A stretch of DNA of 64,000 bases from Clostridia bacterium (GTDB lineage: Bacteria; Bacillota; Clostridia; Christensenellales; Aristaeellaceae): NCBI GenBank assembly GCA_017428385.1, contig JAFRQX010000033.1, forward strand, positions 124,001-188,000, written 5' to 3'. The translations under genes were made by a program, and so were the position numbers. This document shows positions 34,851 through 43,162 of this stretch, piece after piece. Positions within the stretch are counted from its first letter, which is position 1. Every line of letters begins with the position of its first letter. The notes beneath the pieces were generated by a model. The model was not told the DNA's origin. It worked only from the letters and a program-made list of their open reading frames with translations, and ran no database searches.

Positions 34851-36422
34851 ATGTACAGTTGTCCCGGGTGCGGGTCTCAGATGTTGTTTGATATCCCAAG
34901 CCAGATGCTGAAGTGTGACCATTGCGAACGAACCATGAGCGTTGCTGAGGCGGATGAAAAGGAGGCCCGGCAGGCAGGGAGCAGCTTTGATATGGAACTG
35001 CTGACCTGCCCGACATGCGGCGCGGGAATCCATGCGCTGAATACAGCCGCGGCAGCTTTCTGCAGCTACTGCGGTTCTTCCGTGATGCTGGAAAAGCAGG
35101 AAGCACAGTATGACCCGCCGGAGAAAGTGATTCCTTTCCAGATTACCCGGGAACAGTGCTTCGAAAAATACCGGAGCATGCTGAAGGGCAGCTTCTGTGC
35201 CGATCACCGGCTGAAGGAGCATATTTCAGCAGACAGCTTCCGCGGCATTTATGTGCCTTACCACACCTACAACGCGAGCGTGGATGGCACCATGACCCTT
35301 GAAGGACATGAGGACAAGGGCAACACCACCTATTACTACAAGACCCAGGTAAAACTGGATCACCGGTATGAAGGGATCATGCATGACGCCTCCCGTGAAA
35401 TGCCGGACAACATTTCTGAGTCCATCTCGATCGCCCATGGCGCACAGGAACGGATGGTTCCGTTTTCCCCTGCCTACCTGAGCGGTTTTTACGCAGACGT
35501 GGCCGATACGGATCCGGATCTTTACGTGCCGTATGCCAAGTCCGAAGCCATCCGCAAGGGGTTGGAGGATACCCTGCCGAGCCTGAAGGACGATTCGCTT
35601 TCTTATTCCACATCGGAAGCGGAAAAAGCCCTGACTGCCAAAGCGCATGCAACCTATACCGGGGACGCACTCCTGCCGGTATGGTTTATGTCCATGAAGA
35701 GCGGAAAGCGGGTGCTTTACGCGGTACAGAACGCGGTGACCGGTGAAATGTGGGCGGATATTCCGATGGATATTCCACGGTTCGCACTGGTGGCCCTAGC
35801 CCTTGCCGCGGCCCTGTATGCCCTTTTCCAGAATTACCTGGCCCTGCGTCCGGAAATGGTTATGATTACGGCGATGCTGCTGGCACTCTTTGCCCAGTGG
35901 GCCGTTAATTCCAGAAGAACCCGGATGAAGGAAAAGGAAATGATGGAAGCCGTTATCCAGGGAGAAACGGTGGACGTACAGGACCGGATCAGTAAGATGA
36001 AACGGCTGGAAAAACGGGTGGCCCGCCAGAACAATCACGGGATCTTCCGGTATCTGGGGATTTTTGCGCTGGGTGCGGCTTCCTATCTGAGTATGGACAT
36101 CCTGTCGGGTCTGGATAATATCCGCATTTATAAATATGGTTCCCTGGCCCTGCTGGTGGTTATGGGTCTGATGATCCTGCCGCTGGGCGACCGTACCAAA
36201 CTGCCGTTCGGCTGCTTTGTTACCTTTGCCGCCATGGCAGCGGGCGCCATAATCCTGCTGCTGGATCCTTTCCACAGCGCGGATATGCCGATTTATATCG
36301 TAACACTGGCTATCATGGCAGGCGTGATCTGGGAATGCCTGGAGCTGCTGAAACTGTACAACAAATCCTGCTCGAATACGCTGCCTCAGTTTGAGAGCCA
36401 TCAGGGAGGTGAGCTGCTATGA
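34851..36422 (+). CDS. Zinc-ribbon membrane protein of unknown function
   Basis: The 523-residue protein opens with two zinc ribbons, CPGCGSQMLF...CDHC (residues 4-25) and CPTCGAGI...CSYCGSS (about 53-80). A soluble region (about 85-300) includes KVIPFQITREQCFEKYRSML and a run of aromatic beta strands. The C-terminal half (about 305-510) has six to seven membrane segments and a cytoplasmic basic loop (MKRLEKRVARQNN). I know this type as a TFIIB-like zinc-ribbon membrane protein without defined function. ATG follows AGGAGG. The stop overlaps the TPM gene by four bases, so the two are probably made together. Confidence 0.7.
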   Translation: MYSCPGCGSQMLFDIPSQMLKCDHCERTMSVAEADEKEARQAGSSFDMELLTCPTCGAGIHALNTAAAAFCSYCGSSVMLEKQEAQYDPPEKVIPFQITREQCFEKYRSMLKGSFCADHRLKEHISADSFRGIYVPYHTYNASVDGTMTLEGHEDKGNTTYYYKTQVKLDHRYEGIMHDASREMPDNISESISIAHGAQERMVPFSPAYLSGFYADVADTDPDLYVPYAKSEAIRKGLEDTLPSLKDDSLSYSTSEAEKALTAKAHATYTGDALLPVWFMSMKSGKRVLYAVQNAVTGEMWADIPMDIPRFALVALALAAALYALFQNYLALRPEMVMITAMLLALFAQWAVNSRRTRMKEKEMMEAVIQGETVDVQDRISKMKRLEKRVARQNNHGIFRYLGIFALGAASYLSMDILSGLDNIRIYKYGSLALLVVMGLMILPLGDRTKLPFGCFVTFAAMAAGAIILLLDPFHSADMPIYIVTLAIMAGVIWECLELLKLYNKSCSNTLPQFESHQGGELL

Positions 36423-37195
36423 TTTCTGCGTTTAAAAAGCTTGCTGCCATCCTGCTGCTCCTGATCCTGCTGGTTCCCGGATTGGCGGGAGCGGAAAAGC
36501 TGACAAAGACCAATGAAGAAACCGGCTACATTGCGGTGATTGATGACAGCGCATCCCTGCTGGATCCGGCGGAGTACAGCAATGTGATGTCCACGATGAT
36601 GGGGATTACAGAGTACTGCAATACGGGCCTGTATACCTGCAACGACGGGTCAAGGGAATATGTGGGTGATAAAGCCAAGACCTGGGCAAACAGGACCTTT
36701 ACCGGCCACTGCACCCTGTTTGTCATTGACATGACTACAAGACAGCTGATGGTCTGGTCCAGCGATGACATGAGGAAGACAATTACCCAGACCAAGGGCA
36801 ATATCATTGTGGACAACGTTTATACCTACGCTTCTGACAAACAGTATGCCCGCTGTGCAGAGACGACCTTCAACCAGCTCCTTCGTGTGCTGAGGGGTGA
36901 GAAGGTCACCGGACCGATGAAGTATATCAGCAATGGACTGCTTGCAATTGTGGTTGCCCTGCTGCTGGCTTACCTGTTCATTTCTGCAAGACATGAGCAG
37001 GAAGTCAAGGTCAGCATGCCGGAAATCATCACAGCCACGGCAGGCGTCGGCGCGGCGATTGCCGCGAAGAAGCTGAGCCGGAAGGTGCATCACAGCAGCT
37101 CTTCCGGCGGCGGATCCCACGGCGGCTTCGGCGGAGGCGGCGGCTTCAGTGGCGGCGGAGGCTTCAGCGGCGGCGGTAGCAGCCACGGATTCTGA
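36419..37195 (+). CDS. TPM-domain secreted/membrane protein (YgcG-like)
   Basis: The 258-residue protein has a signal peptide (LLLILLVPGLAGA), a TPM domain at about residues 30-165 (YIAVIDDSASLLDPAEYSNVMSTM ... LFVIDMTTRQLMVWSSDD), one membrane helix at about 174-195, and a C-terminal tail rich in glycine and serine that ends GGGSSHGF. This is the YgcG/TPM layout, in which the Gly tail follows the membrane anchor. TPM domains are linked to photosystem repair in plants and to membrane proteins in bacteria. It overlaps the zinc-ribbon gene in ATGA form and follows GGGAGGTGAG. Confidence 0.82.
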   Translation: MISAFKKLAAILLLLILLVPGLAGAEKLTKTNEETGYIAVIDDSASLLDPAEYSNVMSTMMGITEYCNTGLYTCNDGSREYVGDKAKTWANRTFTGHCTLFVIDMTTRQLMVWSSDDMRKTITQTKGNIIVDNVYTYASDKQYARCAETTFNQLLRVLRGEKVTGPMKYISNGLLAIVVALLLAYLFISARHEQEVKVSMPEIITATAGVGAAIAAKKLSRKVHHSSSSGGGSHGGFGGGGGFSGGGGFSGGGSSHGF

Positions 37196-37199
37196 TCCA

Positions 37200-37227
37200 A
37201 TGCATAAGGCATAATGCACAATGCATA
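37200..37227. repeat. Heptanucleotide tandem repeat, four units
   Basis: ATGCATA, AGGCATA, ATGCACA and ATGCATA follow in perfect 7-base register from 37200. Related AT-rich sequence continues to about 37290 and includes the MATE start codon. Confidence 0.6.
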
Positions 37228-37267
37228 ATGATCAAGCATCAGAAAAGACTCGTATATTAAGTTGTGA

Positions 37268-38626
37268 ATGATGAATAATGAATTAACCACCACAGGAGCC
37301 ATGACCCGGAAGGCGTTGTCTGTTGCCTGGCCGGCGATGATGGAAAGCTTTTTTGTGGCACTGGCCGGCATGATCGATACGATGATGGTTTCCGCCCTGG
37401 GAAGCTATGCCATCGCGGCGGTCGGACTGACCAACCAGCCCAAGTTTATCGGACTGACGATCTTTTTCGGCATCAATGTGGCGGTTTCTGCCCTGGTGGC
37501 ACGCCGCAAGGGGGAAAAACGCCAGGACACAGCCAATCAGATTCTGCTGACAGCCATTGTGCTGGCCTGTATTGCCTGTGTTGTGGTATCGGTACTGTTC
37601 GTGGTTTTTGCCCCGTGGATGATGGAACTGGCCGGCAGCAATGCGGATACGCATGAGGCGGCGGTAACCTATTTCCAGATTATCATGGGCGGCACGTTCT
37701 TCAACGTGATCACCATGGTGATCAATTCCGCCCAGCGGGGGAGCGGCAATACGAAGCTGTCCATGACCACCAACCTGACCAGCAGCGTGGTTAACATCCT
37801 GTTTAATTACCTGCTGATAGAAGGACATTTCGGCTTCCCGGCGTGGGGAATCCGGGGCGCGGCAATCGCTACGGTGCTGGGCACGGTGGTGGCAGCTGCC
37901 ATGGCGGTATCCTCCCTGTTCCGCAGGAACAGCTATGTGCGTATTCCCCTGATGAAACAGCTGAAGCTCCGGTATTCCCGGGACTGCGCCAAATCCATCT
38001 GGCATCTGGCGCTGAATACGTCGCTGGAAAACATCGCGGCGCGGATCGGCTTCCTGGCGACGGCCATGATCGCGGCGCGGCTGGGAACAGATGAATTCGC
38101 GGCGCATAATATCGGTATGAGTATCCTGGGTCTTGGCTTCTCCTTTGCGGATGGCATGCAGGTGGCGGCGGTGGCGTTGGCGGGTGAATCCCTGGGCGCC
38201 GGGCAGAAGGAAACGGCCAAGCGCTACGGCAGTATCTGCCAGCGGATCGGCCTTCTGATCTCCTTTATCCTGGCATTGCTGCTGTTCTTCGGCGGACGAT
38301 GGTTCTACGGACTGTATTTCAGCGAGCCGCACATCCTGGAAATGGGCGAACTGATCTGCCGGTACCTGATTGTGATCGTGCTGCTCCAGATCAGCCAGAT
38401 TATCTTTACCGGATGCCTGCGGGCGGCAGGCGATGTACGGTATGTACTGTATGCAGCCATGATCTCCATTGCGGGAATCCGGACCGTATCCACCCTGCTG
38501 ATGGTGAATGTGCTCGGCTGGGGGTTGACCGGCGTCTGGCTGGGAATCCTTGCGGATCAGCTTTCCCGGTTTATTATGGTTTCCCTGCGTTTCAAACAGG
38601 GGAAGTGGGTTGATCTGAAGATCTGA
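37268..38626 (+). CDS. MATE family multidrug/cation efflux transporter
   Basis: The 452-residue protein has twelve membrane segments in two related halves (VAWPAMMESFFVALAGMIDTMMVSALGSYAIAAVGLTNQP in the first half, SLENIAARIGFLATAMIAARLGTDEFAAHNIGMSILGL in the second). The fold exports drugs or organic cations by sodium or proton exchange. Start choice is uncertain: ATG 37268 lies in AT-rich repeat-like sequence with no ribosome site, while ATG 37301 has AGGAG at a distance of only about two bases. The gene is bracketed by AT-rich repeats on both sides. Confidence 0.86.
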   Translation: MMNNELTTTGAMTRKALSVAWPAMMESFFVALAGMIDTMMVSALGSYAIAAVGLTNQPKFIGLTIFFGINVAVSALVARRKGEKRQDTANQILLTAIVLACIACVVVSVLFVVFAPWMMELAGSNADTHEAAVTYFQIIMGGTFFNVITMVINSAQRGSGNTKLSMTTNLTSSVVNILFNYLLIEGHFGFPAWGIRGAAIATVLGTVVAAAMAVSSLFRRNSYVRIPLMKQLKLRYSRDCAKSIWHLALNTSLENIAARIGFLATAMIAARLGTDEFAAHNIGMSILGLGFSFADGMQVAAVALAGESLGAGQKETAKRYGSICQRIGLLISFILALLLFFGGRWFYGLYFSEPHILEMGELICRYLIVIVLLQISQIIFTGCLRAAGDVRYVLYAAMISIAGIRTVSTLLMVNVLGWGLTGVWLGILADQLSRFIMVSLRFKQGKWVDLKI

Positions 38627-38645
38627 ATCAGAGATTCAAATCAAC

Positions 38646-38812
38646 AATTAACAATGAATTATAGCGGAGAAAAACGCACCCGGCGGATGCGTTTTTCATG
38701 TTTATATGCGCCTTCGGCGTAGTAAGGGATTCCTCCATTACGGCTGCGCCTTCAGTCGGAATGACAGCCAAAGGATCTGACATTGGCAGGAGAATATCAA
38801 TTAACAATGAAT
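38646..38812. repeat. 14-bp direct repeats bracketing an intergenic element
   Basis: AATTAACAATGAAT occurs exactly at 38646-38659 and 38799-38812. Between them lie a terminator-like hairpin and a segment (about 38711-38768) that reads on the minus strand as CTGTCATTCCGACTGAAGG... and resembles the dispersed GTCATTCCGA-type intergenic repeats of many bacteria. Confidence 0.5.
38669..38697 (+). terminator. Rho-independent terminator after the MATE gene
   Basis: GAAAAACGCA (38669-38678) pairs with TGCGTTTTTC (38688-38697), with a T-run inside the right arm. Confidence 0.75.
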
Positions 38813-38837
38813 CATGATATCCGTTTTACGATAAGCG

Positions 38838-38874
38838 AACCCCCGCGGGAGGCCTTCCGCGGGGGTTGCTCTTT
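38838..38874. terminator. Hairpin between the MATE gene and cysK
   Basis: A perfect 11-bp stem (AACCCCCGCGG 38838-38848 with CCGCGGGGGTT 38857-38867) is followed on the plus strand by GCTCTTT. It probably terminates cysK or the MATE transcript. Confidence 0.6.
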
Positions 38875-38914
38875 GGAGGTGGTTTGTATGCTTACAATGC
38901 AAAATGCATGGTAA

Positions 38915-39847
38915 TCATTCAGTGAACAGGGCGGTGGAGTAGTAACGATCACCGCTGTCGGGCAGCAGGGCTACGATGGTCTTGCCTTTGTTTTCGGGAC
39001 GCTTGGCCAGCTGGATGGCACCGTAAAGGGCAGCACCGGAGGAAATACCTACGGAAATGCCTTCCTTCTTCGCCAGCAGCTTCGCGGTGGCAAAAGCATC
39101 CGCATTGGCAGCCTTGAAGATTTCATCATAGATCTTGGTGTTCAGCACATCCGGAACGAAACCGGCGCCGATACCCTGGATCTTATGGGCACCCGCATGG
39201 CCTTCGGACAGCACGGGGGAATCTTCCGGCTCCAGGGCGACAACTTTCACATTAGGGTTCTTGGATTTCAGGTATTCACCGACACCGGTCAGGGTGCCGC
39301 CGGTACCAACACCGGCAATGAACAGGTCAACCTTGCCGTCCGTATCGTTCCAGATTTCGGGACCGGTGGTTGCCTTATGAATGGCGGGGTTTGCAGGATT
39401 GACAAACTGACCGGGGATGAAGCTGTTGGGCGTTTCCTTCGCCAGTTCCTCAGCCTTGGCAATGGCACCCTTCATGCCCTTGGCGCCCTCGGTGAGCACC
39501 AGCTCAGCACCGTAAGCTTTGAGGATGTTCCGGCGTTCCACGCTCATGGTTTCAGGCATGGTCAGGATGATGCGGTAGCCTTTGGCAGCGGCGATGGAGG
39601 CCAGGCCGATACCGGTGTTGCCGCTGGTGGGCTCGATGATGACGGAGCCTTCCTTCAGCAGGCCTTTCTGTTCAGCGTCCTCGATCATGGCCTTGGCGAT
39701 GCGGTCCTTGACGCTGCCGGCGGGATTGAAGTATTCCAGTTTCACCAGGACGGTGGCTTCCAGTCCCAGTTCCTTTTCGATATTCACGATTTCGACCAGG
39801 GGTGTATTCCCGATCAGCTCCAGAGAGCCCTTGTAAATCTTAGACAT
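38915..39847 (-). CDS. cysK: Cysteine synthase A (O-acetylserine sulfhydrylase)
   Basis: The 310-residue PLP enzyme shows the Lys-bearing motif [12 protein letters not shown], the substrate loop [11 protein letters not shown], the phosphate-binding [11 protein letters not shown] and the C-terminal [11 protein letters not shown]. It makes cysteine from O-acetylserine and sulfide in the cytoplasm. The start [20 protein letters not shown] at 39847 sits behind GAGGAGGTAAGG; a longer in-frame start overlaps the promoter. It has its own promoter with a palindrome across the -35 box. Confidence 0.95.
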   Translation of the reverse strand: MSKIYKGSLELIGNTPLVEIVNIEKELGLEATVLVKLEYFNPAGSVKDRIAKAMIEDAEQKGLLKEGSVIIEPTSGNTGIGLASIAAAKGYRIILTMPETMSVERRNILKAYGAELVLTEGAKGMKGAIAKAEELAKETPNSFIPGQFVNPANPAIHKATTGPEIWNDTDGKVDLFIAGVGTGGTLTGVGEYLKSKNPNVKVVALEPEDSPVLSEGHAGAHKIQGIGAGFVPDVLNTKIYDEIFKAANADAFATAKLLAKKEGISVGISSGAALYGAIQLAKRPENKGKTIVALLPDSGDRYYSTALFTE

Positions 39848-39876
39848 GATCCTTACCTCCTCGATGTGTTGCAGAC

Positions 39877-39905
39877 AATATATCATAGTAAACCTACTAA
39901 GTCAA
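39877..39905 (-). promoter_or_regulatory. cysK promoter
   Basis: Read on the minus strand, TTGACT (39905-39900) and TATATT (39882-39877) have a 17-base spacer, 30 bases ahead of the cysK ATG. Confidence 0.75.
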
Positions 39906-39910
39906 TAGGT
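39892..39910. promoter_or_regulatory. Palindromic operator overlapping the cysK -35 box (Rrf2-like)
   Basis: ACCTACTAAGTCAATAGGT has inverted ACCTA/TAGGT ends and covers the -35 box. The shape is reminiscent of Rrf2-family (CymR/IscR) sites that control cysteine or iron-sulfur genes; the regulator is not in the window. Confidence 0.5.
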
Positions 39911-39975
39911 AAAAGATAGATTGTTCCTATTGGGTATTATAATCAAGGCTTATAGGAAACGGCGAGCATGTAAAT

Positions 39976-40116
39976 GAAATATTTGCCAAAGGCAAATATG
40001 AAATATTGAGGGGCTGTGCCCCTCAATGTGAAATATCGTGCTGCGCACGATGTGAAATATCCGCTCGATATCGAGCGGATGTGATAGTTGCTTTAGTGCC
40101 AGAATATGATTCTGGC
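39976..40116. repeat. GAAATAT hairpin array (four units plus one extra hairpin)
   Basis: GAAATAT occurs at 39976-39982, 40000-40006, 40030-40036 and 40054-40060. Each copy leads into a different perfect hairpin whose outer pairs use its last ATAT/AT: 39979-39999, 40005-40027, 40035-40051 and 40059-40080. Stem sequences differ completely, but the joint is constant. A fifth hairpin, GCCAGAAT/ATTCTGGC (40098-40105 and 40109-40116), lacks the GAAATAT lead. The array fills the cysK-queH gap. Confidence 0.75.
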
Positions 40117-40202
40117 GGTTGCCGGCTTAAGGTGAGGCTTGGTTGACTTTAGTGGAAGAGAAGTGTAAAGTTGGCCATGCAGTAGAAAGAGGAGTGGAGC
40201 CC

Positions 40203-40805
40203 ATGGAGAAAAGAAACTATCAGCGGGAGATGGAAGCGGAAATTGCGCGGCTGGAAGGCCGCAAGCCGACGCTGCTTCTGCACAGCTGCTGCGGTCCCTG
40301 CTCCAGCGCGGTGCTTGAACGGCTGACAGAGCATTTTCAGGTGACACTGCTGTATTACAATCCGAATATAGAACCGGAAGAGGAATACCTTCACCGGCTG
40401 GCTGAGCAGGAACGCCTGCTGACGCTGCTGCCGGGAGAAATTCCGATGCTGCCCTGCGAATATGACCACGAGGCATTTGAAGCCTTCGCCCCGGCGCTGG
40501 CAGAAGCACCGGAGGGCGGGGAACGCTGCCTGGCCTGTTTTGCCATGCGGTTGAATTATACCGCGGAGCAGGCGAAAGTCCATGGCTTTGAATACTTCAC
40601 GACCACGCTTTCCGTCAGCCCGCACAAGAACGCGGACAACGTAAACCGGATCGGTGAAGAAGCCGGAAAACGGTACGGGGTAAAATACCTGTTTGCTGAT
40701 TTCAAGAAGAAGAACGGGTATCTCCGGTCACTGGAGCTGTCCAGGCAGTACGAGCTGTACCGGCAGGACTACTGCGGATGCCAATATTCAATTCATAATT
40801 CATAA
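40203..40805 (+). CDS. queH: Epoxyqueuosine reductase QueH
   Basis: The 200-residue protein carries LLLHSCCGPCSSAVLE near the N-terminus, NPNIEPEEEY, CLACFAMRL and the C-terminal YRQDYCGCQYS, which together supply the cysteines of the QueH (DUF208) family. QueH reduces epoxyqueuosine to queuosine in tRNA anticodons using an iron-sulfur/iron centre. ATG 40203 follows AGAGGAG. The last codons after CGCQYS (IHNS and stop) are formed by a heptanucleotide repeat, so the natural end has been altered by only a few residues. Confidence 0.92.
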   Translation: MEKRNYQREMEAEIARLEGRKPTLLLHSCCGPCSSAVLERLTEHFQVTLLYYNPNIEPEEEYLHRLAEQERLLTLLPGEIPMLPCEYDHEAFEAFAPALAEAPEGGERCLACFAMRLNYTAEQAKVHGFEYFTTTLSVSPHKNADNVNRIGEEAGKRYGVKYLFADFKKKNGYLRSLELSRQYELYRQDYCGCQYSIHNS

Positions 40806-40818
40806 TTCACAATTCATA
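40791..40818. repeat. Heptanucleotide tandem repeat, four units, overlapping the queH stop
   Basis: ATTCATA, ATTCATA, ATTCACA and ATTCATA run in register from 40791 and encode the last residues and stop of queH. Confidence 0.65.
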
Positions 40819-40886
40819 ATTAGTTTGTGGATGAAGAAATAAGGTGTTCCGATTTCGGACAGATATCTGACAAGGAGAAGTACAGA

Positions 40887-43031
40887 ATGGATTTTGTGAA
40901 CAGACTGGCGGGGGAGTTTAAGCTGCGGCCGCAGCAGGTGCAGGCAGCAGTGGAACTGCTGGATGCGGGGAATACGATCCCCTTCATTGCCCGGTACCGG
41001 AAAGAGGCGACAGGATCACTGGATGACCAGGTACTGCGGGAACTGGCGGAACGGCTGGATTACCTGCGGAACCTGGAAAAACGACGGGAGGAAATCGCGT
41101 CATCCCTGGAAGAACAGGGAGTCATGACCGACGAACTGAAGGCCCAGCTGGCTAAGGCTGTGACCCTCAGTGAACTGGAAGATATTTACCGTCCCTTCCG
41201 GCCAAAGCGCCGGACCCGGGCGACCGTGGCAAAGGAAAGGGGACTGGAACCCCTGGCCCTGTGGCTGATGCTGCAGCAGGCGGGAGATCCCGCGGAGGAA
41301 GCGGCAAAATATATCAATGAGGAAAAAGACGTGCCCGATGCGGAAACCGCATTGGCTGGAGCACGGGATATCCTGGCGGAAACCGTAAGCGACAGCGCGG
41401 AAATCCGGAAGGAGCTGCGGGCGCTGCTGAACCGGGAAGGCGTCCTGCACAGCAAGGCCGCCAAAGAGGAAGACAGCGTATACAGCATGTATTACGACTT
41501 CCGGGAGCCGGTGAGGAGCATTGCAGCACACCGGATCCTTGCGGTGAACCGGGGCGAAAGGGAAGAGTTCCTGAAAGTAACCCTGGAAGCACCGGAAGAA
41601 AAAGCACAGGATGTGATCCGCAAAGCTTTTGTGCGGAACAGTACTCCGGCTGCGCAGCAGGTGGCGGAAGCCTGCGCGGACGCCTGGGAACGGCTGGTGT
41701 TCCCGTCCCTGGAACGGGAAATCCGGAACGACCTGACAGACAGGGCAAACGTCAGCGCAATCAAGGTGTTCAGTGACAACCTGCACCAGCTGCTGATGCA
41801 GCCACCCATCAAGGGCAAGGTGACCCTGGGCGTGGACCCGGGTTTCCGGACGGGCTGCAAGCTGGCCGTGGTGGACGAAAATGGCAAGGTGCTGGATACC
41901 GGCGTGGGTTATTTCACCCTGCCCGGCAATGAAGGAGGCAAGGCGGCCGCGGCAAAGCTGATCAAAGGCTTTGTGAATAAATACGGCATTACAGCGGTAG
42001 CCATCGGCAACGGTACGGCCAGCCGGGAAAGCGAACAGTTTATCGTATCCCTGCTGCCGGAACTGCCGGGCGTGGCTTATATGATCGTCAGTGAGGCAGG
42101 CGCTTCGGTTTACAGCGCCAGCAAGCTGGCAGCGGAAGAATTCCCGGACTTTGACGTAACCCAGCGCAGCGCGGTTTCCATTGCCCGCCGGATGCAGGAT
42201 CCGCTGGCAGAACTGGTGAAGATTGACCCGAAGGCCATCGGCGTGGGCCAGTATCAGCACGACCTGAAACAGAACGAGCTGACCGCGGCCCTGGACGGCG
42301 TGGTGGAGCAGTGCGTGAACCAGGTGGGCGTTGAGGTCAGCACGGCTTCGGCGGAGCTGCTGAGCCATGTGGCCGGTATCGGGCCGGCCCTGGCCAAGAA
42401 TATTGTGGCTTACCGGGAAGAGAACGGCATTGCCAGCCGCGCGGCACTGAAGAAGGTGCCGAAGCTTGGACCGAAGGCCTATGAGCAGTGTGCGGGCTTC
42501 CTGCGGGTGATGGACAGCAAGAATCCCCTGGACGCCACCGCGGTGCACCCGGAAAGCTATGACGCGGCCAAGCTGCTGCTGGAGAAGCTGGGCTATGATA
42601 TGAAGGAAATCCGGGGCGGCGCGGCAGACGTGGTGCACCGGGCCAGCCGTTACGGCCATGAGAAGCTGGCAGCGGAGATCGGCGTTGGCCTTCCGACGCT
42701 GAACGATATGCTGGGTGAACTGGCCAAGCCCGGACGGGATCCCCGTGATGAACTACCCAAGCCGGTGCTGCGCACGGACGTGCTTGAGATGAAAGACCTG
42801 AAACCCGGCATGGAACTGACCGGTACAGTACGGAACGTGATTGACTTCGGCGCCTTCGTGGATATCGGCGTCCACCAGGACGGACTGGTACATATCAGCC
42901 GCATGGCGGAGAAGTTTATCCGGCATCCCTCCGAGGTTGTGAAGGTGGGGGATATCGTGAAGGTCTGGGTTGTCAGCGTGGATGAGCAAAAGAAACGCAT
43001 TGCGCTGACGATGGTACAGGGAAGAATGTGA
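40887..43031 (+). CDS. tex: Tex-family RNA-binding protein (transcription accessory)
   Basis: The 714-residue protein has the Tex order: N-terminal helical region with PFIARYRKEATGSLDDQVLREL, the YqgF/RNase H-like core (LGVDPGFRTGCKLAVVDENG), helix-hairpin-helix segments (SHVAGIGPALAKNIVAYREENG) and a C-terminal S1 domain (GTVRNVIDFGAFVDIGVHQDGLVHIS). Tex binds nucleic acids and affects transcription and stress responses. ATG 40887 is chosen for AAGGAGAAG; GTG 40827 is in frame but lies in repeat-derived sequence. Confidence 0.94.
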   Translation: MDFVNRLAGEFKLRPQQVQAAVELLDAGNTIPFIARYRKEATGSLDDQVLRELAERLDYLRNLEKRREEIASSLEEQGVMTDELKAQLAKAVTLSELEDIYRPFRPKRRTRATVAKERGLEPLALWLMLQQAGDPAEEAAKYINEEKDVPDAETALAGARDILAETVSDSAEIRKELRALLNREGVLHSKAAKEEDSVYSMYYDFREPVRSIAAHRILAVNRGEREEFLKVTLEAPEEKAQDVIRKAFVRNSTPAAQQVAEACADAWERLVFPSLEREIRNDLTDRANVSAIKVFSDNLHQLLMQPPIKGKVTLGVDPGFRTGCKLAVVDENGKVLDTGVGYFTLPGNEGGKAAAAKLIKGFVNKYGITAVAIGNGTASRESEQFIVSLLPELPGVAYMIVSEAGASVYSASKLAAEEFPDFDVTQRSAVSIARRMQDPLAELVKIDPKAIGVGQYQHDLKQNELTAALDGVVEQCVNQVGVEVSTASAELLSHVAGIGPALAKNIVAYREENGIASRAALKKVPKLGPKAYEQCAGFLRVMDSKNPLDATAVHPESYDAAKLLLEKLGYDMKEIRGGAADVVHRASRYGHEKLAAEIGVGLPTLNDMLGELAKPGRDPRDELPKPVLRTDVLEMKDLKPGMELTGTVRNVIDFGAFVDIGVHQDGLVHISRMAEKFIRHPSEVVKVGDIVKVWVVSVDEQKKRIALTMVQGRM

Positions 43032-43036
43032 TTTTC

Positions 43037-43071
43037 AAAGCCGCCGAAGACTATGTTTTTTGGCGGCTTTT
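43037..43071 (+). terminator. Terminator after tex
   Basis: AAAGCCGCC (43037-43045) pairs with GGCGGCTTT (43062-43070), with a long T-rich loop and a short T tail. Confidence 0.65.
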
Positions 43072-43086
43072 GAATTGCCTGAATGA

Positions 43087-43115
43087 TTGACACACTATGG
43101 GTTCGGCGGTAAAAT
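43087..43115 (+). promoter_or_regulatory. purA promoter
   Basis: TTGACA at 43087-43092 and TAAAAT at 43110-43115 are separated by exactly 17 bases, 48 bases upstream of the purA ATG. Confidence 0.8.
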
Positions 43116-43162
43116 AACTTGTTGTGTTTTTGACACAAGTATGACGACCGGAGGAAGACAAA

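Noticed and set aside
39976..40080. CRISPR array in the cysK-queH gap
   Set aside because: The constant unit is only seven bases, the variable parts are perfect palindromes, spacing is 24-30 bases and no cas genes are present.
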